Assembly (NCBI GenBank): GCA_020200195.1
Contig: JAIVJE010000318.1
Coordinates: 1-11,659, forward strand
Length of the DNA: 11,659 nucleotides
Direction: 5' to 3'
Origin: Acidobacteriota bacterium
GTDB taxonomy: Bacteria > Acidobacteriota > Vicinamibacteria > Vicinamibacterales > 2-12-FULL-66-21
Made by a program: the position numbers and the translations under genes. Positions 9,033 to 11,659 of the stretch are shown here, piece after piece. The notes under the pieces are model-generated. The model saw only the letters and a program-made list of their open reading frames with translations, did no database searches and had not been told where the DNA came from. Each line of letters starts with the position of its first letter. Positions within the stretch are counted from its first letter, which is position 1.

Positions 9033-9346
9033 CAGATTCCAAACTCAGACAGCGCGCGCGCGTCGTCGTCGGAGTAGGGCCCTTGCGAGTCGATCTCGGC
9101 CACCTGGCCGTAGTAGTTAATCCGGTCGAGGAACTTGAGCCGCGCGGGGTTCGTGGAAGGCACATGGCTGAGCTTTTCCTCGAGCGCCATCCAGACTGGC
9201 ATCGGGTAAACGCGGACGTACTCCCCCGTCAGGCTCGTCACGAACAACTCGCTTCCGTGCTGGCTTTCGACCAGGCTTCGGAAGGCATTCGGGATCTTGA
9301 GCCGACCCTTATCATCTATTTTTGCGGCGTAATTGCCCCGGAGCAC
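9032..9346 (-). CDS. mraZ: MraZ, transcriptional regulator of the dcw cluster, lacking the second AbrB half
   Basis: MraZ is a ring-forming DNA-binding protein made of two SpoVT/AbrB-like halves, each with a DXXXR motif, and it represses its own operon. Here only 104 residues are present against the usual 140-150. The first half is intact: MLRGNY, DDKGRLKIPNAFR with D11 and R15, VYPMPVWMALEEKLS (46-60), NPARLKFLDR (66-75). The second starts normally with YYGQVAEIDSQG (78-89) but breaks just where the Arg of the second DXXXR should be, and joins in frame to PYSDDDARALSEFGI, which looks like a normal MraZ C-terminal tail. This suggests an in-frame internal loss of roughly 40-50 residues. The start is GTG 9346-9344, preceded by GGAG (9359-9356) nine bases upstream. 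Function as a repressor is doubtful if the deletion is real. Confidence 0.88.
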   Translation of the reverse strand: MLRGNYAAKIDDKGRLKIPNAFRSLVESQHGSELFVTSLTGEYVRVYPMPVWMALEEKLSHVPSTNPARLKFLDRINYYGQVAEIDSQGPYSDDDARALSEFGI

Positions 9347-9356
9347 GTCAACTTAC

Positions 9357-9381
9357 TCCACTTTGTTCCACAAAATTCCAC
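9357..9381 (-). promoter_or_regulatory. MraZ operator: three GTGGA boxes at 10-bp period
   Basis: On the minus strand GTGGA occurs at 9381-9377, 9371-9367 and 9361-9357, exactly one helical turn apart, with different 5-base spacers (ATTTT, ACAAA). Direct GTGGN/TGGGN repeats at this spacing upstream of mraZ are the known MraZ binding site. The array starts just after the -10 element, covers the expected transcription start, and its last box contains the GGAG ribosome binding site of mraZ, so bound MraZ could block both initiation and translation. Confidence 0.9.
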
Positions 9382-9385
9382 CGAG

Positions 9386-9414
9386 ATAGTAGAGAACGGT
9401 TCCGGTGATGTCAA
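9386..9414 (-). promoter_or_regulatory. Sigma70-type promoter of the dcw cluster (PmraZ)
   Basis: The minus strand has a perfect -35 TTGACA (9414-9409), a 17-bp spacer, and a -10 TACTAT (9391-9386). Transcription should start near 9379-9380, giving a leader of about 35 nt before the mraZ GTG. It reads directly into the three MraZ boxes. It is the only strong promoter I see for the minus-strand operon. Confidence 0.88.
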
Positions 9415-9499
9415 TCGCTAAATCAAGCGGCTACTGAGGTTACGCCTTGTTTTCGCGGGCGAACAAACGGGCGAAACCAACCGCATGGGTGCCATCGCG

Positions 9500-9508
9500 T
9501 GCTACGAT
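9500..9508 (+). promoter_or_regulatory. Possible extended -10 element for the YchF-like gene
   Basis: TGCTACGAT (TG at 9500-9501, TACGAT at 9503-9508) resembles an extended -10 element. The expected -35 position (9480-9485) matches the consensus poorly. It would give a leader of about 70 nt before the ATG at 9586. Weak evidence. Confidence 0.3.
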
Positions 9509-9538
9509 GTGCAGATTTGCCGGGTGCAGATTTGCCGG
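9509..9538 (+). repeat. Perfect tandem duplication of a 15-mer
   Basis: GTGCAGATTTGCCGG occurs twice back to back (9509-9523 and 9524-9538), directly after the possible -10 element and within the 5' leader of the YchF-like gene. It may be a simple slippage duplication or a paired binding site; the sequence does not decide. Confidence 0.85.
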
Positions 9539-9585
9539 CCACGGGGCCCGCCGCAGTGGCGCGGCCATCCGAAGGCACCCACACG

Positions 9586-10674
9586 ATGCTTCGCGCAGGT
9601 CTCATCGGTTTTCCGTCATCCGGCAAGACGTCACTCTTTCAACTCGTCACCAGCGCGAGGGAGGCGCCACGCGCGAGCGGTAGAGCCGACGCGAACGTCG
9701 GAGTCTCGCGGGTGCCTGACGAACGCCTCGACCGGATGACGGCGCTGTTCAACCCGCGCAAACGGGTCCCGGCGACGGTCGAGTTCGCGGATATCGCCGG
9801 CGTAGGAGGTGCGCGTACCGGTGCGCAAGCGCTGCTCGACGTTGCGCCGTTCCGGAATGCCGACGCGCTGCTCCACGTCGTGCGGATGTTCCGTGACCCG
9901 TCGGTTCCGCATCCGGCGGGCTCGGTCGATGCAGCACGTGACGTCCGCGCGATGGAAGATGAGCTGATCCTTGCCGACCTGGGCGTCGTCGAACGGCGGC
10001 TCGAACGGCTCGAGCGGGATCTGAAAAAGGGGAACAGCGCCGAGCTCCGGCGCGAACAGGAAATCCTCCATCGCTGCCGCGAGGCACTCGAAGCGGGTCG
10101 CCCTCTTCGCGCGCTCGAGCTCGCCGGCAACGATGCCAAGCTTCTGCGCGGATTTCAGTTGCTGTCTGCCAAGCCGCTGCTGCTCGTCCTGAACCTCGAC
10201 GAGGCGGATCTCGCGAAGGCCAACGATGCGGTGGGGATCGCAGGACTCGAAAGCTTCATGTCTGGCGCCGCGACGCGGGCGGTGCCGATTTGCGCGAAGA
10301 TCGAGCTCGAGATCGCGCAGCTCGATGCGGCGGACGCCTCGGCATTCATGGCCGATCTGGGACTGCGCGAATCAGGGCTGGACCGCGTGATCAGGGCCAG
10401 CTACGACCTGCTCGGCTACATTTCCTTCTTCACAGTCGGCGAAGACGAATGCCGCGCCTGGTCGATTCCCAGGGACACGCAGGCCGTCCTTGCGGCGGGC
10501 GAGATTCACAGCGACATTTCGCGCGGGTTCATCAGGGCCGAAGTCGTTCGGTACGAGGATCTGCTGGCGAGGGGCACACTGGCCGCGTGCCGTGACCACG
10601 GCGAGCTTCGGCTCGAAGGCAAGGAGTACGTCGTCCTCGACGGCGACGTAATCAACTTCCGCCACGCGACGTGA
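9586..10674 (+). CDS. ychF: YchF/Obg-like P-loop nucleotidase with TGS domain (divergent)
   Basis: The product is 362 residues, the same length as E. coli YchF, which is an Obg-family ATPase that binds ribosomes. Order: Walker A GFPSSGKTS (8-16), DIAG (69-72) as G3, HVVRMFRDPSVPHPAGSVD (97-115), EDELILADL (124-132), a coiled-coil arm (about 133-170), NLDE (203-206) as G4, and a C-terminal TGS domain (about 279-360) with FFTVGEDECRAWSIP, GEIHSDISRGFIRAEV and GKEYVVLDGDVINFR. NxxE instead of NKxD is typical of YchF and goes with ATP preference. It is divergent: typical YchF has NVGKSTLF in G1 and a Gly-rich GLVxGAS stretch after DIAG, while this has SSGKTSLF and AGVGGARTG. Hence a YchF-like paralogue is possible. 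ATG 9586 was chosen because it directly precedes the first strand, with GAAGG at 9571-9575; the frame opens earlier at 9499, but that extension is not YchF-like. Confidence 0.85.
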   Translation: MLRAGLIGFPSSGKTSLFQLVTSAREAPRASGRADANVGVSRVPDERLDRMTALFNPRKRVPATVEFADIAGVGGARTGAQALLDVAPFRNADALLHVVRMFRDPSVPHPAGSVDAARDVRAMEDELILADLGVVERRLERLERDLKKGNSAELRREQEILHRCREALEAGRPLRALELAGNDAKLLRGFQLLSAKPLLLVLNLDEADLAKANDAVGIAGLESFMSGAATRAVPICAKIELEIAQLDAADASAFMADLGLRESGLDRVIRASYDLLGYISFFTVGEDECRAWSIPRDTQAVLAAGEIHSDISRGFIRAEVVRYEDLLARGTLAACRDHGELRLEGKEYVVLDGDVINFRHAT

Positions 10675-10762
10675 TAACGTCTCTGCCGCGTGACGAGTTC
10701 GGCGCCGCAGGGATCGCCCGAATGGCACCGCCCGACAGTTTCAGCATGGCAGGCTGCGCGCG

Positions 10763-11659
10763 ATGACGGTGCGGACGGTGCTGGTGTGCGAAGCGCAGGT
10801 GCCGTTCGTCCACGGTGGTGCCGAGGTTCACGTCCGTGAGCTCGTTCGGCAGTTGCGGGCCCGCGGGTACGAGACGGAGCTCGTCAGCGTGCCGTTCAAG
10901 TGGTACCCGAAGGAAGAAATCCTTACACACGCGGCGGCGTGGCGGCTGCTCGATCTGAGCGAAAGTAACGGCCGGCCGGTAGACCTGGTCATCGCGTCGA
11001 AGTTTCCCACCTATTTCGCGCGTCATCCGAACAAGGTCGCGTGGCTGATTCACCAGTACCGGGCCGCGTACGAGCTCTGCGGCACGCCCTACAGTGACTT
11101 CAGCCACACCGATCTGGACGTCGGTCTTCGCGACACGCTGATCCGCCTCGACACCGAGATGCTCGGCGAGTGCCGCGCCATCTTCACTAACGCGAAGAAC
11201 ACCGCCGCGCGGCTGGCGAAATTCAATGCCCTGAACGGCGAGCCGCTGTATCATCCTCCGCGTCTGGCGCCGCGGCTTCTGCCCGGTCCCTACGGGGACT
11301 ACGTCCTGTCGGTCGGACGGATCGAATCGGTCAAGCGCGTCGATCTGATCGTGGAATCCATGCGCGCGGTCGACTCGTCTGTGCGGCTGATTGTCGCCGG
11401 CGAGGGGACGCAGCGCGCGCATGCCGAGCGGACGGCCGAGCGCGAAGGTGTGGCCGACCGCGTCACGTTTCTCGGTACGGTGGGTGATGACGACCTCGTC
11501 GCGCTTTACGCGGGCGCACTGGCGGTCGTTTATCCTCCGTACGACGAAGACTTTGGCTACGTGACGCTCGAAGCATTTCTCGCGCGCAAACCGGTCGTCA
11601 CGTGCTCGGATTCCGGCGGCCCCAACGAGTTCGTCATCGACGGCGTCAACGGCTACGTG
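10763..11659 (+). CDS. GT4-type (GT-B fold) glycosyltransferase, N-terminal 299 residues
   Basis: The frame starts at ATG 10763 and is still open at the right edge, so the C-terminus is missing. Family members transfer a sugar from a nucleotide sugar to glycans or lipids in the cytoplasm, but donor and acceptor cannot be read here. The N-terminal half has the VPFVHGGAEVHVRELVRQL loop (13-31) typical of GT4 acceptor domains. The C-terminal domain starts at VLSVGRIESVKRVDLIVESM (181-200), then LIVAGEGTQ (209-217), VTFLGTVGDDDLVALYA (234-250), and the E-x7-E motif with E262 and E270 (EDFGYVTLE), followed by ARKPVVTCSDSGGPNEFV (274-291). An upstream ATG at 10746 is out of frame. There is only a weak AGG (10751-10753) as ribosome binding site. 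It follows the YchF gene by 88 bp on the same strand; no terminator was seen in that gap, so co-transcription is possible. Confidence 0.9.
   Translation, partial: MTVRTVLVCEAQVPFVHGGAEVHVRELVRQLRARGYETELVSVPFKWYPKEEILTHAAAWRLLDLSESNGRPVDLVIASKFPTYFARHPNKVAWLIHQYRAAYELCGTPYSDFSHTDLDVGLRDTLIRLDTEMLGECRAIFTNAKNTAARLAKFNALNGEPLYHPPRLAPRLLPGPYGDYVLSVGRIESVKRVDLIVESMRAVDSSVRLIVAGEGTQRAHAERTAEREGVADRVTFLGTVGDDDLVALYAGALAVVYPPYDEDFGYVTLEAFLARKPVVTCSDSGGPNEFVIDGVNGYV

Noticed and set aside
9499..9585. Upstream ATG for the YchF-like gene
   Set aside because: The extra 29 residues are encoded across the tandem duplication and are not YchF-like; ATG 9586 sits right before the first strand and Walker A.
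10675..10762. Possible terminator between the YchF-like gene and the glycosyltransferase
   Set aside because: Only very short GC inverted repeats are present and no T-run follows.

Overview
This window holds the front of a division and cell wall (dcw) cluster on the minus strand, followed by two plus-strand genes. The minus-strand order, read 5' to 3', is mraZ, rsmH, ftsL, ftsI, murE, murF, mraY, murD, ftsW (partial, running off base 1). This is the canonical bacterial order. Plus-strand genes are a divergent YchF-type P-loop nucleotidase and the 5' part of a GT4-type glycosyltransferase that runs off base 11659.

The organism is a high-GC bacterium with meso-diaminopimelate peptidoglycan (MurE carries DNPR). 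FtsI has a C-terminal PASTA domain. The FtsL N-terminus, the MraZ C-terminal tail and the MurE/MurD details resemble Acidobacteriota (Vicinamibacteria-like) proteins as I remember them. This placement is inference, not a search result.

Layout: 9347-9585 is a divergent intergenic region. It carries a near-consensus sigma70 promoter for the cluster and three GTGGA boxes spaced exactly 10 bp apart, the classical MraZ operator. From mraZ to murD the genes are almost all joined by 1-4 bp overlaps (TGATG, ATGA, GTGA). The one exception apart from ftsL/ftsI is murE/murF, separated by a stop plus one codon in the same frame. Between murD and ftsW the coupling breaks at a 177-bp gap. That gap is mostly filled by a roughly 130-bp element with 30-bp imperfect inverted repeats, which also supplies the last codons and stop of murD.

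The genes act together. MraZ would tune the operon, and RsmH methylates 16S rRNA. MurE, MurF and MurD are Mur ligases that build UDP-MurNAc-pentapeptide, and MraY makes lipid I. FtsL, FtsI and FtsW belong to the septal synthase complex.

I found no new defence or mobile system. The real surprises are two apparent internal deletions within about 1.2 kb. One removes the second half of MraZ, starting at the Arg of its second DXXXR motif. The other removes the C-terminal part of FtsL together with the normal start of ftsI. Both junctions fall on short perfect palindromes. They may be genuine or assembly artefacts, and checking them is the most useful next step. MurD also lacks three residues regarded as invariant in Mur ligases.
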